A DNA stretch of 64,000 nt from Microbispora oryzae. Lineage in GTDB: Bacteria; Actinomycetota; Actinomycetes; Streptosporangiales; Streptosporangiaceae. The number at the start of each line of letters is the position of its first letter. Positions within the stretch are counted from its first letter, which is position 1. Location: the NCBI RefSeq assembly GCF_017896165.1, contig NZ_JAFCNB010000005.1, forward strand, positions 186,001-250,000, given 5' to 3'. This document shows positions 30,207-42,000 of the stretch, in pieces. The translations under genes and the position numbers were made by a program. A model generated the notes under the pieces. The model saw only the letters and a program-made list of their open reading frames with translations, was not told where the DNA came from and ran no database searches.

Positions 30207-30851
30207 CTACTTCGGCGCGTCGACGGCGATGAAGGCGACGCCGCCGCTGCCCTGGACGCCGCCCAGGCCCTTGCTGGAGCACTGGCTGATGTCGGAGGTG
30301 GGCGTCGCCTTCCCGGCGATCCGCTTGCCCTTCATCTTTCCTTCCGTCACCTCGCCGACCAGCAGCATGTCGCCCGGGTTGAACGAGGGGATCGCGTCGA
30401 GGTTGGGCCGGATCGTGGAGGTGCCCAGCGTCTGGCCCTGGGCGTCCTTCCAGGTGATGGTGCCCGTGCCGGTGACGTTCTGGACTCCGGTGCACGACAC
30501 CGGCCCGCTGCCCTGGAGGGTCACCTTCCCGGTGCTGAGCTTGGGGAAGCTCCCGTCCGGCGAGGTGCAGCCGGTCAGCGTCAGGGCGCCCTTGGCGGTC
30601 ACGGTGTGCGACGCCTGGGCCACCGGCGGGTCGAACGTGATCGACGGAGCGGTGGCGGCCGCGCACGTCAGCACCGTGTGTCCGCCGGCCTGGCCCGGCG
30701 ACGGGTCCGCGACGGGACGGCCGGCCGCGGACGCGCGGCCCGGCGCCCCCTCGGCCGTCGACGGGGCGACCACCAGGGCCACGCCCAGGACGGCCACCGC
30801 CGCGGCGCCGAGACCGCGGGAGACGTGGGGGCGAGCAGGAGGAACGTTCAT
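30207..30851 (-). CDS. Secreted beta-rich protein, unknown
   Basis: 214 residues from ATG 30851, 7-8 nt after GGGAG; longer frames upstream lack signal-peptide character. A signal peptide (GLGAAAVAVLGVALVVAPSTAEG) precedes a Thr/Gly-rich domain with repeated strands (ITFDPPVAQASHTVTAKGALTLTGC, KVTLQGSGPVSCTGVQ) and four cysteines that could pair. It ends SGGVAFIAVDAPK. No catalytic motif is visible. It is the first gene of an operon with the membrane protein at 29342-30202, perhaps its extracellular partner. Confidence 0.75.
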   Translation of the reverse strand: MNVPPARPHVSRGLGAAAVAVLGVALVVAPSTAEGAPGRASAAGRPVADPSPGQAGGHTVLTCAAATAPSITFDPPVAQASHTVTAKGALTLTGCTSPDGSFPKLSTGKVTLQGSGPVSCTGVQNVTGTGTITWKDAQGQTLGTSTIRPNLDAIPSFNPGDMLLVGEVTEGKMKGKRIAGKATPTSDISQCSSKGLGGVQGSGGVAFIAVDAPK

Positions 30852-31027
30852 GTGCGTCTCCCAAGTAGATAACCGTGGGTAATTGATTTTCCACAATGGG
30901 TAACACGCCGAGGCGTGGTTTGGCGCGGGACACGCGGGGGCGCGACCGGCCAAGCAGGTCTCCGCCCACGAGATCATGTAGGGGCCGGAGTTCTCCCTGC
31001 CCCCCGCACCCCAAGGAACCCCCAGGC

Positions 31028-31498
31028 ATGAGCGCCATCTACGACCAGGCCGACGGCGAGAGAATCGCGGTCGGCGGCAGCGGTGACTCCGTGAGCATCG
31101 TCAACCGCTCAGGGCGGATCGTCATCGCGAAGAACGACGTCCGCCGGTTCGCCGAGCGGGTCCTCGCGGCGGCGGGCAGGGTGGCCGTCATCCTGTTCCC
31201 GCCGGCCCTGCGCAAGGAGACCCTGTCGGTGTGCGGCGCGTCGGGGCAGTGGAAGGTCGGCGTCTCACCGAAGAACGGCGCCCGGGTCGTCGTCGAGGTC
31301 GATCCCATGGGTCTCGGGCCGGTCGAAGCGTACGAGCTCGCCGCCGCGGTCGCCGTGGCCGCGCGCCACGTCGGCGACGCGGGAGAGGCCGACCGGCGCA
31401 TGACGGCGAGGATCCGGGAGGTCATCGAGGCCAACCGGGGCCGGAACGCGGAGGAGGTCGCGGCGGAGATCGTGGCCCAGGTCCTGGACGCCACCTGA
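31028..31498 (+). CDS. Hypothetical cytosolic protein
   Basis: 156 residues from ATG 31028 (AAGGA 10 nt upstream). The N-terminal 100 residues look like a beta-rich fold (GERIAVGGSGDSVSIVNRSG, WKVGVSPKNGARVVVEVDP); the C-terminal part is helical and charged (ARIREVIEANRGRNAEEVAAE). No signal peptide, membrane helix or known motif. Its 3' end faces the 3' end of the V-ATPase operon, 41 bp away. The gap 30852-31027 holds the divergent promoters, with an A+T-rich patch at 30870-30895. Confidence 0.65.
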   Translation: MSAIYDQADGERIAVGGSGDSVSIVNRSGRIVIAKNDVRRFAERVLAAAGRVAVILFPPALRKETLSVCGASGQWKVGVSPKNGARVVVEVDPMGLGPVEAYELAAAVAVAARHVGDAGEADRRMTARIREVIEANRGRNAEEVAAEIVAQVLDAT

Positions 31499-31539
31499 CC
31501 GGGACGGATCCCGCCACCGGCCGCCGTCAGCCGCTGCCG

Positions 31540-32214
31540 TCAGCCGCCGCCGTCGACCGGATCTGGCGGCGGATCGGGCGGTGGGCCTGGGCGTGGCGCG
31601 GCGTCACCGGCCCGGCGGGCGGCGGCCCGGCGCGCCTGAACGGCCTCCGCGCGTTCGGCCTCGTCGAGCGACAGCTCAAGAACGCTCAGCGCGGCCTCCA
31701 TGGCGGGCAGGACGTGGTCGCGCAGCGCCCGGATGCGGCGGCGGGTCGCGGCCTCCTCCGCGGCCATGATGCGCTCGGCCGCCGCGGCGGCCGCGTGCTC
31801 GACGGCGGCGCGCAGCGCGGCGAGGCACGCCTCCCTGGCGGGGATCAGAGCGGCGGTGAGCGGCAGCGACGCGGCGTCGCCGGGCTCCGGCGGCACGAAG
31901 ACGACCCGGTCGGGACGGCTCGTCCCCATCGCGTCGGCCCAGTCCACCCGCACCTCGGCGAGAGGTCCCCCGCCGGCGAGCCGGATCGCCCTGCGGCCGC
32001 CGAGCGCGGCTGCCCGCGCCGACCAGACGTCGGCGGTCCGGCAGGCCGCCGTCCACTCCTCTCCTGTGCGGGCCGCGCGGTCCGCGAGCCGGTCTCGTTC
32101 CCGCCGCAGGACGCGGAGCTTGCGGTCGAGCACGGCCAGGCCGTGCCGTACGACGTCGAGGCGGTGGCGCAGCCACAGGCGGCCGGCCCGGCCGGGAGGG
32201 ACGCGGAGCCTCAT
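31540..32214 (-). CDS. V/A-type ATPase subunit D
   Basis: 224 residues, last gene of the V-ATPase operon. The N-terminal half is a basic coiled coil (LWLRHRLDVVRHGLAVLDRKLRVLRRERDRLADRA) and the C-terminal half a second helix (EEAATRRRIRALRDHVLPAMEAALSVLELSLDEAERAE) returning to it, as in the central rotor shaft that turns inside the A3B3 head. A Pro-rich tail follows. The ATG at 32214 overlaps the subunit B stop (ATGA); GGAGGAGAG precedes it. Confidence 0.88.
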   Translation of the reverse strand: MRLRVPPGRAGRLWLRHRLDVVRHGLAVLDRKLRVLRRERDRLADRAARTGEEWTAACRTADVWSARAAALGGRRAIRLAGGGPLAEVRVDWADAMGTSRPDRVVFVPPEPGDAASLPLTAALIPAREACLAALRAAVEHAAAAAAERIMAAEEAATRRRIRALRDHVLPAMEAALSVLELSLDEAERAEAVQARRAAARRAGDAAPRPGPPPDPPPDPVDGGG

Positions 32215-33578
32215 CTCTCCTCCTGGTAGTGCGCGTCGAGCGCCTCGTCCGGCAGCAGGGACAGCTCCCGCCGGGGCAGGGCGGAGACCACCCGCCAGGC
32301 GCGGTCGAAGGTCTCGTCGAGCGAACGGGACTCGTCGCGGCGCTGCGCGAGCAGCCGCCGTTCGAACGCGTCGGCCAGGGCGAGATAGCGGTGCTCGACG
32401 GGGCTGAGAGCGCTCTCGCCGGCCAGTTCGGCCAGCTCGGCGGCCTGCCGTGCGCGCGAAAGCGCGGCCAGGATCTGCGCGGCGAGGTCCATGTGCCCCG
32501 GCCGCGTGCGGCCCGGTCCGGTGCCCGCCCGCATCATCCTCGACAGCGACGACAGCGGATCGATGTGCGGATACGCGGACACGTCGCGGCTCAGCAGGAT
32601 CTGGCCCTCCGTGATGTAGCCGGTCAGGTCGGGCACCGGGTGGGTGATGTCCCCGGCCGGCATGCTGACGACCGGCAGCACGGTGATGGAGCCGGGGCGG
32701 CCGCGCACCCGCCCGCACCGCTCGTACAGGGACGCGAGGTCGCTGTAGAGATAGCCGGGGTACGCCCGCCGGGCGGGGACCTCGCCGCGCGCCGCGGACA
32801 CCTCCCGCAGCGCCTCGCAGTAACTGGTCATGTCGGCCAGGACCACCAGGACGTGGCGCCCCATGGCGAAGGCGAGGTGCTCGGCGACGGTCAGCGCGAT
32901 GCGCGGGGTGAGCATCCGCTCGATCACGGGGTCGTCGGCTAGGTTCAGCAGCAGCGTCAGCTCGCCGGCGGCGGAGCGCTCCTCCAGCGTGTCCCGAACG
33001 GCCGCCGCGTCGGCGTGGGTCAGCCCGACAGCGCCGAACACGATGGCGAACGGCTCGCCGCCGGCCCCGGCCTGGGCGGCGATCTGGGCGGCCAGCTCCA
33101 GGTGGGGCAGGCCGCCGGAGGAGAACACCGCGATCTTCTGGCCGCGCACCAGCGTGGTGAGCAGGTCGATCGCGGAGACGCCGGTCAGCACGGGATCCGA
33201 CGGCGGTTCGCGCAGCGTGGGATTGAGGGGAAGCCCGGCCACCGCGGCGTCGTCCGCCCCGAAGACCGGCGGCCCCCCGTCGATCGGCCGTCCGCGCCCG
33301 TCGCAGACACGCCCCTGCCACCCGGGGCCGACCGGGATGCGCATCGGCCGCCCGGCGAACGCCACCCGGGTGCCCTCGGCCCGGATCCCGGCGGTCCCCT
33401 CGAACACCTGGACCACGGCGAGGTCGCGATCGGCCTCCAGGACGAGACCGTGCCGGAGCTCGCCGGACTCCAGCTCGATCGACGCGTACTCGTCCCAGCC
33501 GACCCCCCGCACGCCGCGGACGACGACCAGCGGACCGCGGAGCTCGGCCACGTCGGTGTACTCCACCGGTACGGTCAT
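32211..33578 (-). CDS. V/A-type ATPase subunit B (non-catalytic)
   Basis: 455 residues. Beta-barrel N-terminal domain, then the regulatory nucleotide site: VRGQKIAVFSSGGLPHLELAAQIA, with SGGLPH in place of the Walker A loop as in all B subunits. DMTSYCEALREVSAARGEVPARRAYPGYLYSDLASLYERCGR is the conserved central block (given here in part), and PDLTGYITEGQI the interface. Length is normal for the family. The ATG at 33578 overlaps the stop of subunit A (ATGA). Confidence 0.96.
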   Translation of the reverse strand: MTVPVEYTDVAELRGPLVVVRGVRGVGWDEYASIELESGELRHGLVLEADRDLAVVQVFEGTAGIRAEGTRVAFAGRPMRIPVGPGWQGRVCDGRGRPIDGGPPVFGADDAAVAGLPLNPTLREPPSDPVLTGVSAIDLLTTLVRGQKIAVFSSGGLPHLELAAQIAAQAGAGGEPFAIVFGAVGLTHADAAAVRDTLEERSAAGELTLLLNLADDPVIERMLTPRIALTVAEHLAFAMGRHVLVVLADMTSYCEALREVSAARGEVPARRAYPGYLYSDLASLYERCGRVRGRPGSITVLPVVSMPAGDITHPVPDLTGYITEGQILLSRDVSAYPHIDPLSSLSRMMRAGTGPGRTRPGHMDLAAQILAALSRARQAAELAELAGESALSPVEHRYLALADAFERRLLAQRRDESRSLDETFDRAWRVVSALPRRELSLLPDEALDAHYQEER

Positions 33579-35260
33579 CGCGGTCCGGCCAGCCCGTCAA
33601 GCGCGTTCAGCACCGCGTCGCGCCGCGCCGGGACCTCGTTCTCCGGCGTCTCCCCGGCCCGCAGCATCGGGGAGAAGTCCTGCTGTTCGATCCGCGCGAC
33701 CGGCACCCCGCGCTCGACCAGGTCCTGGCAGCGGTCGACGACCGCGAGCAGCGCGTCGGCGATCAGGGCGGTGCGCTCCGGCCGGCAGTAGGCGTCGCCG
33801 GGGCTGAGCGCGCTCTGCCGCAGGAAGCCCTCGCGGATCAACCGCCCGGCGAGCAGCACCACCCGCTCGTGCGGGGGAAGCGTCGCCGAGCCGACCAGCT
33901 CGGCCAGGGCCGCCAGCCGGCCGGCCTCCGTGAGCAGCGCGCCCACCCGGGCACGCCGCCGCACACCGCCTGGCGCCCGCGCCGCCAGCGCGTCGGCGTC
34001 GCGGGCGAACGACCCCTCCCACGACACGGCCGGGTAGTGGCGCGCGTACGCGAGGTCGCGGTCCAGCGCCCACACGGACCGGACGAAGCGCTGGGTGTGG
34101 ACGGTGACCGGTTCTGTCATGTCGCCACCGGGCGGGGACACCGCGCCGATGATCGTGACCGATCCCGTGGCGCCGCCGGCCGTGGTGACCCGTCCCGATC
34201 TCTCGTAGAAGGCCGCGAGAGCGGAGGCGAGGTCGGCGGGGTAGCCCTCCTCGGCGGGCAGCGCCCCGCTGCGGGAGCCCAGCTCGCGCAGCGCCTCGGC
34301 CCAGCGGGAGGTCGAGTCGGCGATGACCACGGCGTCGTAGCCCATGTCGCGGAAGTGCTCGGCGACCGTGACGCCGGTGTAGACGCTGGCCTCCCTGGCC
34401 ATCATCGGCATGTTGGAGGTGTTGGCTATGACCACGGTCCGGTCGGCGAGCCGCCCGCCGGTGCGGGGGTCGGTCAGGCGGCCCAGATCGGCGACCACGT
34501 CGGCCATCTCGTTGCCGCGCTCACCGCATCCGACGTACACCACGACGTCGGCGTCGCACCACTTGGCGATCTGTTGCAGGAGCACGGTCTTGCCGGTGCC
34601 GAAGCCGCCGGGCACGGCCACCGTCCCGCCCAGGGACACGGGGAAAAGCAGGTCGACGACCCGCTGCCCGGTCGTCAGGGGGAGGGCGTCCTCCAGCCGC
34701 GCCGCGTACGGCAGGGCCTGCCGCACCGGCTGCTCCCGCTCCAGGGTGATCTCGACGCCGCCGACGACCGCGACGGGCGTCCCGGCGGCGCAGGGGCCCG
34801 GCGGCCGGATCCCGGACACCTCTCCGCCGGGCGACAGCAGCAGGTAGGGCGGCGAGACCCCGTTCACGACGCTCCCAACGGCCGTCCCGCGTGGCGCCGG
34901 CCGCCCCTCCGCCACGAGCGGTTCGAACCGCCAGGATCGGGCGGCGTGCGCGGGCGGCGGCGCGGCCGGGTCGAGCCACATGCCCGCGCCGCCGAGCGGG
35001 CGGAGCAGACCGTCGAACACCCCGCCGAGCAGGTGCGGGCCGAGCGACGCGGACAGCGGCCTGCCCTGTCGTACGGCGGGGTGACCGGGGGCGAGCCCGC
35101 CGGTGTACTCGTACGCCTGGACGGTCGCCCGGTCGCCGCGCAGGGCGATGACCTCGCCGGGCAGGCGGTGATGCCCGAGGGCGACCAGTTCGAACATCGC
35201 CGCCCCGGCCAGCCCCACGACCTCGACCAGCGGGCCGTTGACCCGGGTCACGGTGCCCAC
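33575..35260 (-). CDS. V/A-type ATPase subunit A (catalytic)
   Basis: 561 residues. The non-homologous bulge domain typical of A subunits lies about 95-180 and the Walker A loop is GGFGTGKT at 218-225. GCGERGNEM carries the catalytic Glu-Arg; SNMPMMAREASVYTG and ADSTSRWAEALRELGSRSG are conserved blocks. All catalytic residues are present, so ATP hydrolysis or synthesis should be intact. GTG 35260 (after GGAG) overlaps the end of subunit E by 13 nt; a GTG at 35251 within GTGA is the alternative. Confidence 0.97.
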   Translation of the reverse strand: MGTVTRVNGPLVEVVGLAGAAMFELVALGHHRLPGEVIALRGDRATVQAYEYTGGLAPGHPAVRQGRPLSASLGPHLLGGVFDGLLRPLGGAGMWLDPAAPPPAHAARSWRFEPLVAEGRPAPRGTAVGSVVNGVSPPYLLLSPGGEVSGIRPPGPCAAGTPVAVVGGVEITLEREQPVRQALPYAARLEDALPLTTGQRVVDLLFPVSLGGTVAVPGGFGTGKTVLLQQIAKWCDADVVVYVGCGERGNEMADVVADLGRLTDPRTGGRLADRTVVIANTSNMPMMAREASVYTGVTVAEHFRDMGYDAVVIADSTSRWAEALRELGSRSGALPAEEGYPADLASALAAFYERSGRVTTAGGATGSVTIIGAVSPPGGDMTEPVTVHTQRFVRSVWALDRDLAYARHYPAVSWEGSFARDADALAARAPGGVRRRARVGALLTEAGRLAALAELVGSATLPPHERVVLLAGRLIREGFLRQSALSPGDAYCRPERTALIADALLAVVDRCQDLVERGVPVARIEQQDFSPMLRAGETPENEVPARRDAVLNALDGLAGPR

Positions 35261-35756
35261 AGCCGCTCCACCTCCGCTCCGAGCGCCTCGACGGCCCGGG
35301 CGGCGAGCGTGCCGAGCGAGCAGTCGACCCGACGGCCCCGCCCCTCGGCCACGACCCCGCCGCCTGGGTGCTCCCGCGTCACCAGGTCGTCGCCGCCCGA
35401 GTCACGGGCCAGCTCGCTCAGCCGCTTCATCAGCCGGGGATAGCAGGGGTCGTCCCGCAGCTTCCGGACCTCCGTGACCGCCCTTTCCCGCAGGTCGTCC
35501 CAGACCTCGCGCCGGGCGGTCAGCTCAACCGTCCGGGCCCGCCGGCGGGCCCGCGCCCGTTCGGCCGCGGCGCGCGCCCGGGCCTCCGCCTCCCCCTGCT
35601 CGCGGGCCTCGGCGACCAGGTCCCGGGCCCGGCGCCGGGCCGCCGCGACCGTCTCGGCGGCCTCGCGCTCCGCCGCCGCCGTGGTCGCGCGGGCGTCGAG
35701 CCGCGCCTGCCGCAGCAGGGCCTCGGCCACCGGCGTCAGCGCCGCCCGCGTGTCGA

Positions 35757-35760
<4 letters not shown>
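35248..35760 (-). CDS. V/A-type ATPase subunit E (peripheral stalk)
   Basis: 170 residues from a GTG at 35760 that overlaps the stop of subunit F (GTGA). The first 90 residues are one long Ala/Arg/Glu-rich helix (LDARATTAAAEREAAETVAA), the rest a globular C-terminal domain (DDLRERAVTEVRKLRDD...LGTLAARAVEALGAEVERLW) that binds subunits A and B. It is somewhat shorter than the usual 185-200 residues. Identity rests on helix pattern plus operon position. Confidence 0.82.
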
Positions 35761-37642
<1,882 letters not shown>

Positions 37643-37656
<14 letters not shown>

Positions 37657-38557
37657 CTCCGCCGCCTCCCCTCGCGGCCAGTTCGAGCGCGGCGCGCACT
37701 CTGTGGGCGTCCACGGCGAGCACGGCCACCGCCCCCACCACAGGGTCGGACGAGAAGCCGGAACCCGCCAGCAGCGCGCGGCCGTCCTCGTCCACCCGCC
37801 GCCACCACCGCCGTTCGGCCGCCCACAGCTCCCCGGGATCGGACACATCCCGCAGCGCCCACCGGGCGGCGGCGGGCAGCCGCCCCGCCATCGCCGGGAG
37901 CGACGGCGCCGCGACGGCACCACGGCCCAGCAGCACCTCGCAGCGGTCGCGCGCGCCCGGGGGAAGGTCGCGCCCCTCGGCGTGCCGTTCCCGGGCCACC
38001 AGCAGCGCGGTCGCGCCCGCCACCCACGTGCGCGCGGCCGGTGGCACGGCGTCGGCGAGCCGCTCGGCCCAGGCCAGCCGCATGCCGAGCTGGATCTCGC
38101 GGCGGCCCGCCCCGCCCGGGTCGCCCCACGGGGAGGCGGCCAGCGTCGCCCGGATCTCGCCGGGCGTCCCGCACCGCCGCAACCGCGGCCACGCCGTACC
38201 GAGCGAGCCGAGCACGAACTCGGGATCGGGCGGCCCACCGGCGAGCCGGCACAGCGACTCGTCCACGTTGGCGATCTCGAACCAGCGGGCGAGGACCCGG
38301 ACCAACTGCCCGCCTTCGCGCGGCAGCCATCCGGCGAGGACACGCAGGTGCCACAGGAGGGTGGCCAGGACCGCCCACTGCGCCTCCGGCACGCTCTGAC
38401 CGGGCCGCACGTCGTGGCAGTAGGGAGTGGCGGCCAGCGCCGCCACCGCCTCGGCGGCGGACCCGCGGGCGGCCAGCCGCCTGGCCTCCGGCAGGCCGAG
38501 CCCCCGCCGGACCAGCCCTCTCGCCCGGGTCGAGCCGGCGACCCAGGCGGCCGTCAC
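37643..38557 (-). CDS. V/A-type ATPase subunit C (C/AC39-like)
   Basis: 304 residues, all helical by composition, with AWVAGSTRARGLVRRGLG at the start, and a series of amphipathic helices. The family is poorly conserved; size, helical content and position between the stalk gene and subunit I support the rotor-cap subunit that joins the D-F shaft to the c ring. The start at 38557 overlaps the stalk gene by 4 nt. No other family comes to mind. Confidence 0.75.
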
Positions 38558-38985
38558 GGCGGATCACCGGCCAGGGACCGCACCTCCGCGACTACCCGCG
38601 CCACCTCCCGCGGTATCAGGGTCTCCGCCCTCCGGCGGACGTCGGCGGCCGCCTGGGCGGCGGCACGCATCAGGGCCTCGTTCTCCTCCTCCGACCTGCG
38701 GAGAACGGACGAGGCGGCGCTCGCCCGTTCCGCCTCCGCCGCCAGCCGGGCCGACGCGACGAGGGCGGCGGCCTCGGCGTGGCCCCGTTCGCGGATCTCC
38801 CGGGCGGCGCGCTCCGCGGTGTCGATCTCGCGGGCACACCTGTCCCGCACCTCGCCGAGGGCCGAGAAGACCGCCTCCAGCTCGGCGGCCTCGTCGGCCG
38901 CCTCGGCCGGGACCCCGGCGGGCGCCGCGGCCCCCGGCACCCCCGCCGGCCGGAATCGTTCGAGGAAGTCACGCAACCGGGCCAT
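38554..38985 (-). CDS. V/A-type ATPase peripheral-stalk subunit (G/H-like)
   Basis: 143 residues, first gene of the operon. After a Pro/Ala stretch, residues about 35-130 form one charged coiled coil (ELEAVFSALGEVRDRCAREI, AEAERASAASSVLRRSEEEN, then RRRAETLIPREVARVVAEV). This is the expected partner of subunit E in the stalk. It ends 4 nt into the subunit C gene. A hairpin whose 3' side includes the ribosome-site region lies immediately upstream of the ATG. Confidence 0.75.
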   Translation of the reverse strand: MARLRDFLERFRPAGVPGAAAPAGVPAEAADEAAELEAVFSALGEVRDRCAREIDTAERAAREIRERGHAEAAALVASARLAAEAERASAASSVLRRSEEENEALMRAAAQAAADVRRRAETLIPREVARVVAEVRSLAGDPP

Positions 38986-38988
38986 CGC

Positions 38989-39011
38989 TCACCACCCCTC
39001 AGAGGTGGTGA
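38989..39011 (-). promoter_or_regulatory. Hairpin directly before the V-ATPase operon
   Basis: TCACCACC (38989-38996) and GGTGGTGA (39004-39011) form a perfect 8-bp stem with a 7-nt loop, ending 3 nt before the first ATG of the ATPase operon. It may be a terminator for the upstream conflict operon (which ends at 39095) or an RNA switch hiding the ribosome site. Confidence 0.45.
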
Positions 39012-39094
39012 TGCCCCGTAGGAGCCACGCCGTGCAGATCTCCGCAGGTCAAAGCGCCGTCAAGGGCCGCGAGCAGGCGTCGCGTCGAGCCGGG

Positions 39095-42000
39095 TCAGAG
39101 CGGCACGGGGTCGAAGTCGCAGTCGACCCGCCGGCCCTCCCTGGCCGCGACGGCGTCCGGCCGGTTCGCCGGTGCCGTACGGCGATAGGCATCGATCGTC
39201 TCCTCGTGCAGGCGCGTCCCCTCCTCCTCCAGCCCGGCGGCCCGGAGATCCTGAGCCAGATTGGCCCCGCAGGCGAGTGTGCGGACGTGATCGTCTCCTA
39301 ACACCATCCGCAGCCGCTGGTAGGTGTTTTCACCCAGGTGACGGGCCCCGGAGAGGTCTCCGAGCGCGGCCAGGTCGCTCTGCAGGTTGACCGCGCACGA
39401 CAGCGTGTAATCGTGGTCACGGCCCATGTCGCCGGTCAGGGCCTCCAGGGTGTGCAGATCCAGGTCCCGGGCCGTGGCGGGATCACCGCGCCGCCGGTAC
39501 AGCAGGGCCAGGTTCAGCCTGCAGCCGCCGACGAACGGATGGCCGTCGCCATAGACAGCGGGACAGCGGTCGACCGCGCCTCGCGCGAGCTCGTAGGCGT
39601 CACCGAGAGCTCCGGCAGAGCGCAGCGCGTTGGAGAGCGTGACCATGGCGGCCAGGGTGTCGGGGTGGTCGTCACCCCAAACACGGATGAGCCGGTCGTA
39701 CGCGTCCCTTGCCAGTTCGAGGGCGGTGTCGTGCTCTCCGCTCTGGCGCATGGCGATGGACAGCTCCACGGCCGTCCGCAAAGAGGCGGGATGGTCGTAC
39801 CCCAGTTCCCGCCGCGCGTACGCCAGCGCCTCACTTCCCAGGTCGATCGCCGCCCCGTAATCGCCGCACAGCCGGACCGCGCCGGCGAGACCGGCCCACG
39901 ACGCGGTCAGGTCGTGGGCCGCGCCGCCCGCCAGGCCACTCAGCTCCATGAAGCTCCGCTGGTGCGTTTCCAGGGCCGCGGCGTAGTCGCCGGTGAGCAT
40001 GCGATCGATCCCGAGGTGGCGCAGCGCGCGCAGCGTGCGCCGGTCCGCGATGCCGAAGACTCTCTCGTGCGCCTCCAATGACTCGGTGTCGACTTCCCAT
40101 GCTCTGGAGAACGCCCCCACGGCACGCGTCGAGGCGCCCAGGGAGTCCGTCGCGAAGAGAGTGTCCGCGTGCTCCGCGCCGAGCGTGTCTCGCATCGCGC
40201 TCACCGTGCTGGATCCCAGCTCGTACGCCTCGGCGTACCGGCCGAGGCTCCTGAGTGCGTCGGCCAGGTGCCCGCGCGCCACCAAGACGTCCGCATGGCT
40301 GGGACCGCTCATGTCCGACCACGTCTGAACGAGCGTCGTCGCCATGCTCCGCGCCGAATGGTAATCACCGATGAGGCAGAGATAGCGCACGACGTCGAGC
40401 GCGAACCGGCGAACGGACGATTCGGCGCACTCCGCGAGGCTTGAGGGACCGACGTGCGGCACCAGTTGTGCGAAGCGCGGCCATCCGCCCGTGTCCTCGG
40501 GATCCGGCGGCGCCCCGTTGGCCAGCAGGAGGTGCACCTGGTGGCGGAACTCGCCGCGCGTCTCCTCCGTCAGCGCGTCGCGGAGCAATTCCTGGATCAG
40601 ACGGTGCACCTGGACGGTGCCCGCCGTCCCGTCGATCTTCACAAGCGCGAGCCGGCTCATCTCCCCGAGCGCCTTGGTGAACAGGATCGGATCCGCCAGG
40701 ATGGGGCGCGACCGCGGCCCCGCGACGGCGGCGCCCCGGCGGAACACATCACGCGGGATGGGTTCGGGCCCGAAGAAGGCGCAACAGCGCAGGAGTTCCA
40801 GCGCTCCGGGCATCCGATCTTCCAGCGCGGCGACCGACAGCGCCCAGGCCTCCGTCATCGACCTCGGATATTCGGCCCGGCCGTCCTCGATCGATCCGGT
40901 GGCGCGCGAGTCGAGAGCGCCGAGGTGATCCTCGATCGACATGCCCGTCGCGCGCTGAAGCGCCGCGGCGTGCCCGAGCGCCAGCGGAAGGTCGCCCAGC
41001 GCCTCCGCCAGCCGGGCGGCGTCGGCGTCCGGAACGTCGGCGCCCAGCCGCCGCCTGACGAAACTCACGCTCTCTTCGCGGGAGAAGACGTCGACTTCGC
41101 CGACCACGCAGTGCTCGGCCCATCCCGGGTGACGGGAGGTGATCAGGACATGACCGTGACCGTACGGGACCAGGTCCGCGATGATCTCCGGGTCGTCGGC
41201 GCCGTCGAGAATCAGCAGCCAGCGTGCGTACGGCTCACCGCGTGCGAGGGTCTGGCGCACCATCTGGGCCGCCTCCCAGGTGCCCACCTCAGAGGCGGGA
41301 GGGAGCCCGAGCCGAGGCGCCATGGCGGCGAGGGCTGACGGCACCAGGTCGGGGTAATCCGCCGCGATCCACCAGACGAGGTCATAGGTTTCGCGGTAGC
41401 GCCAGGCGTACTCCAGGGCCGTCTGGGTCTTGCCGACTCCCCCGGGTCCGAGCAGGCCCTGTGCCTGCGGCGGCGCGGTCAGGAAGTTCTCCCGTAGCCT
41501 GCGGAGCAGGGACTCGCGGCCGGTGAAATACGGGTTCCTCAGCGGGACGTGCTCCCAGACCTCCGGGTCTCCCCCGCCCGTTCCCGCGTGGGAGACGCCC
41601 GGCCGCGGGTCGCCGGGCCGCCCCGGTGCCAGGGGCCGCGCGGCGCCGTCGTCCGGGCCCTTCCCCGTGTCCGGGGGTTCGGAGCCGTCGTGCGCCGTCA
41701 GGAGGGGAATCGCGAGCTGGTCCAGGATGCGCACGGCGTCCGGGCTGACCAGCGCGAAGGGCTGTCCCTCCGGCTCCGCGCCCAGGGTGCCGGAGCCGGG
41801 CCGCACGCGGAGCAGCGCCGTGAAGGTCTCCGCCGCCGTGCCCGCGCGCCGCTCGATGTCCGCGGACACCCGGCGCAGCACGGCGACGGCACGCCATGAC
41901 TCCGAGCGCGGCAACGTGGCGAGCAGCGCCTCCCTCGCCCCGTCGACGAACGCGTACCGCTCGCCTCCCAGTGGCCGCAGCAGACCGCTGAGGAGGACCT

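Noticed and set aside
29700-31038. Long minus-strand frame spanning the two unknown genes
   Set aside because: Off-frame; the 286- and 214-residue frames have a ribosome site, a signal peptide and membrane helices.
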